This document shows, piece by piece, positions 33,504-45,454 of a stretch of 64,000 bases of DNA. The position numbers and the translations under genes were made by a program. Origin of the DNA: Loxodes magnus (taxonomy: Eukaryota > Ciliophora > Karyorelictea > Loxodida > Loxodidae); the NCBI GenBank assembly GCA_946699065.1, contig CAMPDV010000193.1, positions 434,001-498,000 of the forward strand, in the 5' to 3' direction. Every line of letters begins with the position of its first letter. Positions within the stretch are counted from its first letter, which is position 1. The notes beneath the pieces were generated by a model, which saw nothing but the letters and a program-made list of their open reading frames with translations, was not told the DNA's origin and ran no database searches.

Positions 33504-34751
33504 CCTTCGTTTAATTTTGTTGGTGTCCTATTATCTACTTTATTTAGTATCTGATTTAGTTTTAGTTAAATATGAATAGGAATATAAGAGCTTAAAGTCG
33601 TTATCTTAAGAGAATTATACTATCTAGTTAAATCCTTAATTCTAAATAACTTTATAGAAGATAAAGTATCTCACTGCTAGAAAAAGGCTTTAGTAGCTAA
33701 ATGGTTAGAGTGAAAGTAGAAAAGATTATCTGGAAAGAAACTAAAGAATCGCTTGAAAATTTTTAGCCTTTGCAGTTATAAGAAACAGGAGTCTAATAAT
33801 AGCAAGCTTCGAATTAACTCCTTTGATATTAAATTGTTTAGCATCCACAAATTAATTAGAGGAAAACTATAATAAAGTTGCAAGTTAATTGATAGGAAAT
33901 ATCTGAAAGCATTGAAATGGTTTGTGGCAATAACTGGAAATAAAAATCTAAATACCAGAAACTTCAAAATTCGAAACTCAGATCTATCGAACCTAAAAGA
34001 AATTATGAAGAGAGGGAGTTAAATAAAAAGTTTGGAAAAATAAAAGAAGAAACAGTGTTAGGCATCTATTTAGTTAAATTATCAAATCTATTCCTTTAAA
34101 CTCTTATAGTAAGCTCTATTTATAACCTTTTAATTAACTCAATAGATTATCATATGCTTCTATATCTCTCTTTTAGTAACTAATAATAGCATTATATTAA
34201 ATTAAGAAGCAAAAAACTAACTTCTCACTTTAATAATATAATAGTTAAACGTAATTAAGAAACATAAATAATGAAACTAAGATTAATAAAAGAAATCTAA
34301 TAAAAAATTTGAACTAAAGCTTAATAATAAATAGTAGAAGGCTATTTAATTAAAAGTAATGCTTAAATAATGCTATAGTCATTACTAATCAAATAATGCT
34401 CTAATTGTATTAGTCAAGCTTACTTATTTCACTTTAAATAAAAAATAAAAGATACAATTGAAAAATAGAAAACTTAGAGACCAACTTATGATTCTTATTT
34501 ACTCTTAGCTCTTCATAAGCTGACTGAGAAATGGGCTTAATTTCTCTCAACTTAGAACTATCGGTTAAGCTTAAGATATTAAAGAGATAAAAAATCAGAG
34601 TTAACAAATTAGAATGATAATGATAAATAATAAACATAAAAAACTACTCAACCCTAAATAAACAATTGATTCTTCAAGACTTTTTTAAAATACTAGAAAT
34701 TATTGAAACTAAAAGAGAAATAAAATAGATTGATAGGATAATGTATAAACT
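33504..34751. other. Intergenic stretch, no firm gene
   Basis: The first ~140 bases may be the 5' end of the preceding minus-strand gene. 34080-34420 contains TAATAAT/AATAGTTA-type low-complexity sequence similar to that at 22 kb. No other feature supported. Confidence 0.35.
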
Positions 34752-35294
34752 TTGACGGAACATCAAAGACATAAAATACTCAGAAAAAAGCAGACTAAGC
34801 AGTTAGGGATAAATAAAGATAGTTTTTTTATCAGTACATATTATTATTCGAGCGAAAGCGAAAAACTAAAGAAAATTCTTAAGGATTCGCTCAATAAAAT
34901 TTTAAAATGCTATAGAAAATTTAAGAAAAATAAAAGATTAGTTGCAAAACATTAAAATAGTGTTTCTTTAGCTGGAAAAGTATAGAAAAAAGTGATTTAT
35001 GAAAGAAGCAAGAAAAATATGGGCGAAAATTCAAATAAAGCGCAGATTCATATGAGACTAAATTAGATAATTAATAAAATGATTTCAAAAAGAATTTTGT
35101 ATTTTGCATTCATAAGGAAAAAATGCAGAACTTATAAGTAAAAACATTATAGAATCAAAGTTAATTTCTTAATCAATCTATGAAAACACCAAAAATTAAC
35201 TTTTATCCTTCCAAAAAAAGAAGATCTTAAAGAAACTGGTTTTTGTGTGAAATTCTTAAATAATATTTACCAATAGACTTAAAAGACATAATGA
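34752..35294 (+). CDS. Small basic protein, hypothetical
   Basis: ATG 34752 reads MTEHQRHKILRKKQTKQLGI and a Lys/Arg-rich protein with helical stretches (SEKLKKILKDSLNKILKCY, SKKNMGENSNKAQIHMRLNQ, YFAFIRKKCRTYK). The first TGA is at 35181-35183 (143 aa). If this is Trp, as the downstream WKHQKLTFILPKKEDLKETG suggests, the protein continues to TGA 35292-35294 (180 aa). The strong positive charge suggests nucleic-acid binding, but that is inference from composition only. No family recognised; no frame change. Confidence 0.5.
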
Positions 35295-35711
35295 AATTAA
35301 TAATAGTGGGAAAATTTACAATTTTCAAGTAAATAAATATAAATAGATGGTTATAAGTAAATAGTAGCCAGTTTTATTTAGTAATTAAAAGTCTAAATTA
35401 GAGATTTAAATTAAACTTAAAGAAGGATTATAAAACTAAAATATTCTTTTAGTTAATCTCATTATTAAAGCCACTATTTTAATTAGAATCTTTAATAATC
35501 TTAATTGTCTAGTTATCTTTAACAGCATTTCAAATAAATATTCACTTATTATTATTTAGATTCTAGTAAGTCATATTGCTATTATTATACTCATTAATAC
35601 CTAATAATAATTCCCTTGGTTGAGATAATAATACTACTTAATTTAAGCAAGAATATTTGTAAAGGAAAGCTTTAATCTTAAAATAAAAGAAAATTGTCTT
35701 TAAAATTTTAA
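35295..35711. other. Intergenic spacer
   Basis: AT-rich, TTAATAATC-type sequence, nothing recognised. Confidence 0.4.
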
Positions 35712-36536
35712 ATGCAAATGAAATTGACAGAAGCTAGAGATATGAAGCCTTAACCAAGAAGTTACTATATCTAAAAAGAAAAAACTAATAATGCATAAAG
35801 TCTCCTATTATTATGGCTATTTAGATTGGTAGCTAATAAACTTAAAATTCTTTATTTAAAAATGTATGCTCTTTTATTAATCATGATTGCATGTGAATAA
35901 TCTATCCTACAAAAGTCTTTAGTTGAAGAAAAAATAAGTATTATATAATTTATGAAGTTGGTAAAGGATTCAAAAATAATGACTTATAGAAACTTTCAAA
36001 AAGCTATTATATACGAGGCATATTTAGCAAAAAAAACAAATAATAGGAATCTATGTAATAATAGAGAAAAGTCTAACTAATATAAGATATTATATTTATA
36101 TAGTAACGATTCTTCATTTCACTTTTACAATAAATTATTTAAGCAAATACACTTTAAACATTTACTCTCTTATTTGTTTTATATTAACTACATTTTAGTT
36201 CAAGAGTTTTAGATAAATTTTGGGAAAATATTATAAAAAAGACAAAAATATATGAAATAAAAATTTAGCAGTATAGATAATAACCATTAGAGATAGATTA
36301 ATATTAAACTTAAATTTCTACAGTTTAATTAGGATATTTTTATACTATTTTATCTATAAATCTAAACAAATAATTATATTAGCATAATTAATGAAGGCTC
36401 TTATATATAATTCTATCAACAAAAGTCTTTTAATTAGGTTTAATTTTTTCTACCTTGGTAAAATAATAATTGTTTCCCATTTCCGTCTAAAAATGATAAT
36501 AATTCTCTTTATTGGTTTAGGTTTTTCATCTTTTGA
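35712..36536 (+). CDS. Possible uncharacterised protein with hydrophobic segments
   Basis: From ATG 35712 (MQMKLTEARDMKPQPRSYYI) a frame of 274 codons contains no TGA at all until 36534-36536, which is unusual for sequence this AT-rich. It has one strong hydrophobic segment early (LKMYALLLIMIACE) and another weaker one (LLSYLFYINYIL), separated by Lys/Asn-rich sequence (LVEEKISIIQFMKLVKDSK, FQKAIIYEAYLAKKT). The last 120 bases overlap the 3' end of the minus-strand gene, which argues against the whole frame being coding. No family recognised; treat as tentative. Confidence 0.3.
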
Positions 36537-39127
36537 TTTTAAGTTCGACAGTTGTTAAGAAATACAGACTCTTCTGTATTTTTAAGAATCATTTTAGAAA
36601 ATTATTTTTCTGTTCTATCTTTAATGTCAGTAAGTTAAAAACTTAATGTCTCAAATTTGAATTGCTTATTGCTTTAGAGAAGAGAGAATTAGTTCTAATT
36701 CAATTAAAAACTTTAATATTTAACATTCTTGTTATATTTATAGCTTAAACTAAAAGAGTTACATTATATCTCATTAACTAAACAGGTAAGCTTTTAATTT
36801 TATTGATAAATGTTTTATAGTTGTGATTATAGATTCCCTATGCAAGTTAAGTCTAAGCTAAAATTCAATTAATTGCTTTTCGTAGAACTAAATAGATTTT
36901 AAGAATGTTCTAAGATTATGCTGATTTTACTTTTTTAAATAAAATTTAGGTGAATAGGGTTTATGTTCTATTGGGTTACTAAAGCATTCTAAAGTTTCTC
37001 TATATCTTAGAAATTTTTAAGATTTCTCCTTTACAAGTTTAGCCTAAAGATTTTCTTTCCAAGGACATGATTGACTGATTATGTAATTTATCTTATATTT
37101 ATTCCCTTAAGATTTAACCATCAATGCTAGTAGGACTTAAGTAAATTGTCTTATGATTGCAAATTAAAGCTCTTAATATTTTTCTTGATACCTTAGAGAA
37201 ATTCCTTTATTACTATAATCTTATAGATTTTAATAATTTACTTAAAAGCTAGATTTAAACATGTTTTATGGTTCTTTAAGGTTCTATATTTTGATAATAA
37301 AATTGAATTTAAAATTAAAGAGTGAAATTTAAAGAATAAAGGGAAGTTGAATCGTTAATGAATAGCTACAACAAATAATTATGATTAAAAACTGAAGAGA
37401 AAATTCAAGCTAAAGAAAGGGAAATAAAAATGGACTAAAGATGACTTAATTGGGATATCTAAAGATAAAGAACTTTATCATGCGTAATATTCTTGAAACT
37501 TTAGTTAATGAATTAACTAGATTTTCTTAAATTTGCTATTTTGTTTATTGATGTGGAATCTTAAGCTAGCCTTATACTACATAGCAAGGGTATTTTGAAG
37601 CAATATTTATCTCTCAAAACCTCTTCTTTATGACTCACTCACCCTTGAAAAGCATATGCTACTATAATATGGTTAAGCAACTATTAAGGTTTTACTTTTC
37701 TTCTAATGTTTGGTATTCTAAAACTGACTAAAGAAGAAAAAGAGAAGAAGATTCTGTAATAATCTCAAACCTCAAGGCGATAAATCTAAGTTGAAATTCG
37801 CTTTTTTAGTTCTGTTATTTAGTTAATAAAAATTGTTTCTATTAAAGAATTTACTGAGCAATAGATTCTTTGATTCAACTATTTATTCTTCCTAGATTAT
37901 TGACTGAAGTTCTAGAAATTTCCATTATGTTTAGCGTATTCTTATCTTGCTAGCTTTGAATAGCTTAGCAATCTTAGTTGTCGTTTCTATATTTATTAGC
38001 CCTGAGCTATTCACTTTAAGTAAGCACGCTTACATTCTTATTAAGCTTAGTCTTTATTCTCATAGCTTATCGGAAAGAAACATTTGTCTAAGTATTTATA
38101 TACTCTGCTAAACTGCTTTCTGCTTTAACTATTCTTTTAAGAAGATGAGATGATTCAAATTTTGCTTGGCAAATTTTTGGCAGACATCTACTCAATTAGC
38201 TAAAAAAATCTGCAAAGAAAGGCTATTCTCTTTAAAAACAAAATTCTTAAGTAGTCCTCCTATATCCAGGAAATATATACCTCTAATGACTTTCTTCTCT
38301 TGATGTTTGATCGTTTCAGAGGATAGCTGTTTTTTTGCTTGAAAAGTTAGATTATTAATTATAAATCAAGGATAGTTAGTAAAGACACAATACCAAAAGA
38401 CATATTTTCTCTTAATTAGATTTTTAATTTCCTCACGCCTACCAACATATTAATGTCTTTTAACAGAAATTTTCTCTTCTTTTAATCTTCAAGAATCTAA
38501 AATTTTTCTTTACTTAGCTTATGAAAATGGACAACTAGTTAGATTTCTTAAATTTCTATAAATCTATGCTTCAAAAATTCTAATTTGCAATATTCTCAAA
38601 TTTCCTTGTAAAATACTTACCAGTTAGTACTAATTAATAAGAATTTTCTTTCCTAGATCAATTTTATGATGCTTAGTCTTTTTGTTTAATTTTAGCTCTT
38701 TTGAGCTTAGTTATCTTAGATATTTCAAAGTAACTATTTTATCAATTTTTTTCAATCTCAAGTCTTGGATCCTGCCAAGTATTTTTTAATTCTAGCTTTA
38801 ACTATTTTTCTGTTTATCTTCAATAAAATGATTGAGGTAATTAATTTCCGTTATATACTGGGTAAAATCTTTATTTCCTCAATAAGACTTAATCTGAACT
38901 TCCTATCTCAAAAAAGCTTTAAAAATATCCAGAGGAACTGAAGCTTTAGAATAATGAGAGGGCTACTTAAGTCTTAAAATGTTAAGTCAATCTTTAGCTA
39001 TAAATTGGTTCTTAGCACTCTTACTGAGGTTAGTATACGCTGTCTTACTAAATATCTTAATCTCTTTATCTTAATCTTATTTTGATATTATGGGATAGAA
39101 GCTTCTAAAAGTCTAGTAAAGTATCAT
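36416..39127 (-). CDS. Large uncharacterised protein (about 900 aa) with nine in-frame TGA codons; may be two genes
   Basis: A single frame on the minus strand from ATG 39127 (MILYQTFRSFYPIIS) to TGA 36418-36416. Coding character is very clear at 39120-38150 (FSKTAYTNLSKSAKNQFIAK, SVPLDIFKAFLRQEVQIKSY, YITEINYLNHFIEDKQ, CPFSQAKQRKILDSW) and at 37260-36420 (LQGIKKNIKSFNLQSQDN, LTDIKDRTEKQFSKMIL, LSFLDGNGKQLLFYQGR). TGA at 38989, 38881, 38491, 38368, 38194, 38062, 37774, 37480 and 37123 fits as Trp (AKDWLNILRL, KSYWGNKDF, NYPWFI). Around 37450-37300 the frame becomes Phe/Leu-rich, either membrane helices or an intergenic gap; TGA 37480-37478 could end a 549-aa first gene, but no ATG is obvious for a second one. 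In 38150-37640 a neighbouring frame is also protein-like. No domain recognised. Confidence 0.5.
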
Positions 39128-42061
39128 TATCGTATTAGCTTAGCTGATTAATAATTAAAGTAACTCTATGGCTTTTTTATATAATTTCCCTCAATCTTAA
39201 GATAATTTTATTTATAAAGTGAAAGTTAAATTAATGTATAAATAATGGATTTTAATAACTTACATAAATAGTACTAAGATAAAATTAATCTTTAGTTTAA
39301 AATAGTTATTAAATACTTGCTTAACCTTTGAGTTCAGCTTTTAAAGTTAATCAGTCAATTATTAATGTGACTACTAATAATCATAGTACAGTTAAAATTA
39401 AACAAGGTTTCATTTTAAGTAGTTTCTTTTGTTATTATTTCTAAATGATTTCCCTTAGTAGTTCAGCTTCATTAGTCTAATTCTTATATAGTTCTTATTG
39501 TATCTTGAAGCTCTAAAGTTAGTATCTAATATTAATTATTTAGCTCTTCTTTCGTTTGTTTTTTATATATTTACATTATTATTAAGCTTGCAAAATGATC
39601 TCATAGATATGCTTTAAAGATTATCTTTATTATTACTAATTTATTCATTTTATCTTAAAATTAGTCTAAAGAGCTATGTTTATACAACCTTATTGCAGGC
39701 TTATTTATAAAAGATTTATATTTTTTCATATTAAATGACAAGAAGGTTGCAAGTAGCCTATATATATTTAGCAATTCTTTTAAATTTAATAGTTATTCAA
39801 AATTTTCAGGTCCTTAATAAATGAACTCAAAAGGAGCTTTCTAATTTTACAAATATAACTTAAAATAATTATTTTAAATTTAATGCAAATAGTATTGGTA
39901 TAATGAAAAAAAAATTACGATCTAAAGGTTAAAAATAATTTAGTTAGAGCTACAATATTGAAAAAATCAGCATCATGTTCTTTTAATTTATTTATGTTTT
40001 TTTAGAAAAATTTACTTCTTGATAAATGATATCATTCTCATAGCAAAATTTTTTTTTGATTTTATTAATTAAAAAGTTAATTCTAATTTTTTCTCTTCTC
40101 TTCTCTTTTTATATTATATTTAATGTTATTTAATTAACACCCTTAAGAATCGAAATTAGCAAAATTTTTAACTTCAATTATTAACAAAAAAGAAGTTAAA
40201 TCAATTTATTTCTAAAGAATTATTTCTTTATATTTTGCTTATTAATTATTTAATTAACTAAATAAAAGTCAAATGTTAAAAATATTCAATATTTTTTTAA
40301 ATAATAAAGGTTATAATTCCATGATTGTTGTAAATTTCCTAAACATATCAATATATTTTTTTTAAAAGTTTTAAGAAAACATGATTATAAGATCTATTTT
40401 AATATAGTCAATTTATTTTTAGTTTAATTAGATTAAAGTTAATTATTTAACTTCAAGTTTATGATCTTATTAACTTAATTTTTTTTTTAAGTGAATTTTA
40501 TTTTATTTTCTTTATTTTATGTATGTCTAAGAAGCATTTTTATGGTTTTAAAATCTATGATAATAGTTGTTTTGATTTTAATATCTCTTTTTTTTAATCT
40601 TTTAATTAGCTTGTTTAAACTTTTAATGTAAATATTCTAGCTTTTAATTCATAAGCTTGATTATTCACTCTGGAGGTATAATTAAGTTATAATATGTATG
40701 AAGAATTCTAAACAATTAATTATTATAAATTAATTAGTGTTAGTTAAATAATTATTCCTATTAAATTTAATAAGATCTAAAACATTTCTCAAGAAATACT
40801 AACCTTCTTTTTATTTTTTTGATATTTGTTAAAGACAAAATGGTTTTAAATCTTAGTCTTAGTTGAACTTTTAAAGTTTAAAGTTTTTATTCATTCTATT
40901 TTTCATATAGTAATCTTTAAATTTTTATATAGAGTTCAGTTTGAAAAAAACAATTTAATATCTATACAAATGATCTTTGATTTTATTAGACTTTATTTAT
41001 ATGAAATTAATAATTTTTGTACAGAAAGTATATCTTCTTTATAATACACCAATATTTAGCATTTTATTATTTAGTTATTCATAATTATCTATAATTGTCT
41101 ATAAGATTATTATTATTATTTTTAAATATTTTTTTACAGTCTTTTTTTCTTAATAATAGAGTATCTAATTAATACTTTTTATACATTTTTCATTTAATGT
41201 TTTTTTAATTATCTTTTTAGTAATTCGTATAAGAGTTATATCAATTTAAGTCAATTTTTTAATGGTTTAGAATTATATAATTTTTAAGAGCTTTATTAAT
41301 TTATTTATTTTGCTAGTATTAGTTTTCTTGGAAAATTTTATTGATAGGTTTTAATTAAAAATATAAAACATTTTTTTAAATGAAATTATTCTAAGTTGGT
41401 TAAAAATAATTAAAATTTTATTATTTTCTGGATTTATGATTTTAGTCGTTAGTTATAAAGATTTACTTTTAGAAAGTTTATTATTAATTAAAATGAATTT
41501 TTGTAAAACTTTAAATTATAACTCTTCGAATGATTTAGTGATTATCTTCAATTTTTAAATATTTTAATACTTATACAATTCCTTTCTGTACGTTTGCTTT
41601 TAATATATTTTAGTTTCAGAATTGCAGAAACATCTATTTTTTATTTCGTTAATTAAGTTATTTATTTATAATATGAGATTGTTAGTGTATTATTATCTAT
41701 TTTTTTATATTTATTCTTTATTTTTTAATTTTTTAATCTCGAGAAATTATTTTTTATATGATTATTATGTTTTTATTATTTTTTTATATTAAATTTTAAA
41801 TTTGTAAGTTTCATGCGATATTAGCAAAATAACTATTTTAAGTTTTGCAAGTTGAGTGTTTTTTTTATTTAGTAACAATTATGATAATAATAGTTGTGTA
41901 ATTTTAATTTTTTCATAAAGATTCTGCATATCTTGATTACCTCAAGTTTATTCTTCATTTCATTTTAATTATTATTTATTATAACTAGCGCAAAAAAATA
42001 TTATTCATTTCTGTTATTTTTTTTAATTTTTAAGAAATTATTTTACGTAAAATTATAAAAA
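39128..42061. other. Long gene-poor AT-rich region
   Basis: About 2.9 kb, among the most AT-rich in the window, with many T runs and TTATTATTATT patches (for example 41110-41130). I see no frame with coding character, no repeat family and no structured RNA. It provides the upstream region of the kinase-WD40 gene; no promoter motif can be singled out. Confidence 0.5.
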
Positions 42062-43980
42062 ATGGTTTCGGGAATGGATTAGGATTACATTATTTAAAGT
42101 TCAGAAATTCAAAAGCTAGGAGAGATAGCCAAAGGTGGTTACGGAGTAATTTACAAAGGTTTATTGTAAGAAAGAACGGAGGTAGCGATTAAGGAATTAT
42201 TCAATCAAAATGTAACTCCAAAAGCAAAGTAAGAGTTTGAGAATGAAACTGCGTTAATGTGTAAAATAAGGCATCCAAATATAATTACAGTCTATGGTTA
42301 CTGTTAATCTCCATTGAGTTTAGTAATGGAGTTAATGTCTCGAAGTTTATTGCACTTACTGCACAGTAATTAAGAAATGCCTTGGGAATTGAGATATAAT
42401 ATAAGTTTAGACATTGTTTAGGGGTTATAGCATATTCACAAAAAAAATATTATCCATAGGGATATAAAAAGTTTAAATATTCTCTTGGATAATAATAACA
42501 AAGCTAAAATTACTGACTTTGGATTGGCTAGAATAAGAACTGAGTCCAAATCAATTATAACAAAGTCATAAGTAGGGACTGTAAGTTGGATGGCACCTGA
42601 GATAATGAGTATTTAACCAAAATATAGTGTCTATTCTGATATTTTTGCTTTGGGAGTAACGTTTTGGGAAATAGCAGCGCGTAAAGTACCGTTTGAAGCT
42701 GCTAAAGCCAAATTTATTAAGGAAGGTATCAGAGAAGGGATAAGAGAATAAATACCTGAAGATTGTCCTGAAGAGTATCAGCAAATAATAAAAGGTTGCT
42801 GGTTATAAAATCCGACTGAAAGAGTAATGTTACAGCAAACTTATGAAGCGTTAATGAAGTTGTTAAAAACTTCATAAAACTAGCCAATAATACCAATTCA
42901 GAATATTTAAAATTTAGAAACTAGGTAAAATTAAAAACCAATTTAAGAAGAAAGCAAGGCAATTTCACCTGATCAAAATATCTAAAAATTAAAAGTTAGT
43001 CAGTAATAAAAAAAATCTTAAGAACTAGTTAAAACTGAAAAACTTTAATAAAACGTTTTCAAACTCCAGTACGACAAATCTCAAGGTAATTCTTCATTAA
43101 TTTAGACTAAATATTTACGGGACATGCGCACTCAGTTAACTCTATTGCGATCTCTCCGGACCAGAAATGGATAGTCTCTGCAAGTGATGATAAGACGATC
43201 AAAGTCTGGCATTTCCAGACTGGAAGCTGTTTGAGGACTTTTACGGGACATGCGGACTGATTATTATCTATTGCGATCTCTCCGGACCAGAAATGGATAG
43301 TCTCTGCAAGTTCTGATAAAACGATCAAAGTCTGGGATTTCCAGACTGGAAGCTGTTTGAGGACTTGTACGGGTCATGCGGACTCAGTTTTCTCAATTGC
43401 GATCTCTCTGGACCAGAAATGGATAGTCTCTGCAAGTTCTGATAAAACGATCAAAATCTGGGATTTCCAGACTGGAATCTGTTTGAGGACTTTTACGGGA
43501 CATGCGGACTGAGTATTATCTATTGCGATCTCTCCGGACCAGAAATGGATAGTCTCTGCAAGTTCTGATAAAACGATCAAAGTCTGGGATTTCCAGACTG
43601 GAAGCTGTTTGAGGACTTTTACGGGACATGCGGACTGAGTTTGATCTATAGCGATCTCCAATGATTAGAAGTTCATTATCTCTGCAAGTAGAGATGATAC
43701 GATCAAAGTCTGGGATTTCCAGACTGGACAGCTGATTCGTACTTTGGTTGGTCATTCTCATTGTGTGTACAACGCTTAAATAACATCGGATAATGGTTTT
43801 ATAATATCGGTTTCACATGATTCGACTCTAAGAATTTGGAATTTTAATACTGGTGAGTGTATATAGACATTGACTGGGCATGTGGATTGGATTGAGGCAT
43901 TGGCTTTGAGTGTGGACAACAAGTGGTTATTATCTGGTGGAAAGGACAGTGTGTTGAGGAAATGGAGGATAGCGACATGA
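42062..43980 (+). CDS. TKL-type protein kinase with C-terminal WD40 propeller (seven repeats)
   Basis: ATG 42062 starts a complete kinase domain of about 265 residues: [15 protein letters not shown] (glycine loop, first Gly replaced by Ala), VAIKEL with Lys44, [25 protein letters not shown] (catalytic Asp134), DFGLA (Asp152), [24 protein letters not shown] and [18 protein letters not shown] and WMAPE point to the tyrosine-kinase-like/RLK-Raf group. A Gln/Lys-rich linker of about 80 residues leads to seven WD40 repeats from 43117 ([20 protein letters not shown], then [20 protein letters not shown]), enough for a seven-blade propeller; stop TGA 43978-43980. Repeats 1-5 have a 126-base period and are nearly identical in DNA. 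TGA at 43258, 43510, 43636 and 43642 reads as Trp; TGG (43888) fills the same GH.DW site in repeat 7. The linker needs one -1 frame change between about 43085 and 43117. Confidence 0.88.
43117..43746 (+). repeat. Five tandem 126-bp WD40-coding repeats
   Basis: Units start at the ACG of ACGGG(A/T)CATGCG at 43117, 43243, 43369, 43495 and 43621. Units 1-4 differ at only a handful of bases; unit 5 diverges in its middle. Identity at silent sites implies recent tandem duplication or ongoing gene conversion. Variation concentrates just after GCGGAC, which includes the GHADS / GHADW alternation where TCA (Ser) and TGA (Trp) differ by a single base. Confidence 0.92.
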
Positions 43981-44014
43981 GCAAGTATGTATAAGTTAAT
44001 ATTTTTGATTAAGT

Positions 44015-44165
44015 TCTAATATTTAAAATTGTTTTAAGTTCTTTCTTTAAGTTCCTTCTTTTAAGTTATTTCTTTAAGTTATTTCTTTAAGTTATTTATT
44101 TAAGTTATTTCTTTAAGTTATTTATTTAATTTATTTATTTAAGTTCTTTATTTAATTCTTTCTGT
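44015..44165 (+). repeat. Short tandem repeat, TTTAAGTTATTTC-type units
   Basis: About a dozen degenerate copies of a 12-13 base motif (TTAAGTTATTTCT / TTAAGTTATTTAT) directly after the kinase-WD40 gene. Confidence 0.75.
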
Positions 44166-44364
44166 TAGTTATAAATGTTAAGTCAAGTATATTTAAAGAG
44201 TTTAAGTTTTTTTAAAGTTATTTATTAAGTATATTTAAGTTTTTTCAAATTAGTTAAGTATATTAGAAATGTTTAAGTAAATTATATTGTTCTTTTAATT
44301 ATTTAAGAACAAATCAGAGTAAAAGTAAGTTATTAAAATAATATTAACTCTTTATAATTGTATT

Positions 44365-44580
44365 TAAAAGGGTCTAGTAAAAATTTTTGAAGTATTTAAG
44401 ATTTTATAAGTATTTAATTTAAAAGGGTCTAGATAAAATTTTGAAGCTTTAGGATTTTTATAAATAAGTTTTAATTATTTCAAAGGTTTAGATAAAAATT
44501 TGAATTATATAAGATTTTACAAGTATTTAATTATTTAAAAGGGTCTAGAAAAAATTTTGAGTTTTAAGTCTTTATATAGT
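44365..44580 (+). repeat. Four diverged tandem copies of a ~57-bp unit
   Basis: Each copy begins AAAAGGGTCTAGA (or the variant CAAAGGTTTAGAT), continues AAAATTTTGAA and ends in TTTAAGATTTTATAAGTATTT-like sequence. Copy starts are at about 44367, 44422, 44480 and 44537. Confidence 0.7.
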
Positions 44581-45454
44581 TTTTTTTTTAAGTAGTGAGC
44601 AGAATTTTTTTTAATTCGAGTATATTATTTTTTAATATGTATTATTTCAAGTGTTAGTAGTTTTTGCAAAGTTTTTTTCTAAGCAAGTGTGAGTATTTTT
44701 ATATTATTTCTTATTAATTTCTATAATATTAATATTTTTCGATATAAAAAGAGGTTCAGACTGTTTTTTTTAATATTTTTAAGAGTTTATAAGCCTTGAA
44801 AATGGCAAAAAGTGTGAAAGTCTTTTTTCGCTCAGCGTTTTACACTATAGGGTTGAGTTGGTACGGAACAAGTTGGGGGATTTCGGGATAAGTAGAGGGT
44901 CTGAAAGGAATAATTTTTTTGAGAAAAAGTTTTAAAGTATAAAAGATTTTTGAAAAAAAATGGAGGATAAAATTTTCGAAATTGGTTTCGAAATGTCTTG
45001 ATTTTGAGTTGTGTTAATTTTTTTTTAATTTTGAGTAAATTTAAGTAAAAAAATATGATTTTATAGACTTACATTGTGAAAAAAAAACATTTCTTTCTCT
45101 AAGACTTTACACTTAAATATCTATTTCGGCGGAATAAACATTAAAATATTTTAAAAGTATAGATTTAAAAACGAATTTTTGTTCGTGCTAAGAATATAAA
45201 GATATCTGAAAAAATAAAATGTTTTCAAAATAAAAAAAGAGAAAACGAAATTTTGATGTAAGAGTTTAGTTCGAAAGGAAGATATAAGACGGAACAAAGA
45301 AAGAAAAACTTCAGGGTCTAAAAAATTTAGAAAACATAGTAAAAAAATAAAAAAAAAATAAAATAAAATGCAAATAAAAAGTAGCAAAAAAAATTTATCC
45401 TGAGATATCAAAAAGTGAAAAAAAAAGAGTGTTGCTAACAGATAGGTAATTGTA

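Larger units (their letters stand above)
43981..45454. other. Non-coding spacer with short tandem repeats, between kinase gene and satellite
   Basis: Contains two tandem repeats listed separately, then at 44800-44930 a relatively G-rich patch (GGTACGGAACAAG, GTTGGGGGATTTCGGGATA) of unknown nature. The patch has no coding character. The last 500 bases before the array are A-rich on the plus strand and show no relation to the satellite unit. Confidence 0.4.

Noticed and set aside
37320..37480. Plus-strand coiled-coil-like frame (EVESLMNSYNKQLWLK)
   Set aside because: It is antisense to the large minus-strand gene, short, and A-rich sequence gives Lys/Glu-rich peptides by chance.
43107..43761. 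Minus-strand open frames opposite the WD40 repeats
   Set aside because: They are repeated shadows of the 126-bp plus-strand repeats; the plus strand encodes clear WD40 motifs.
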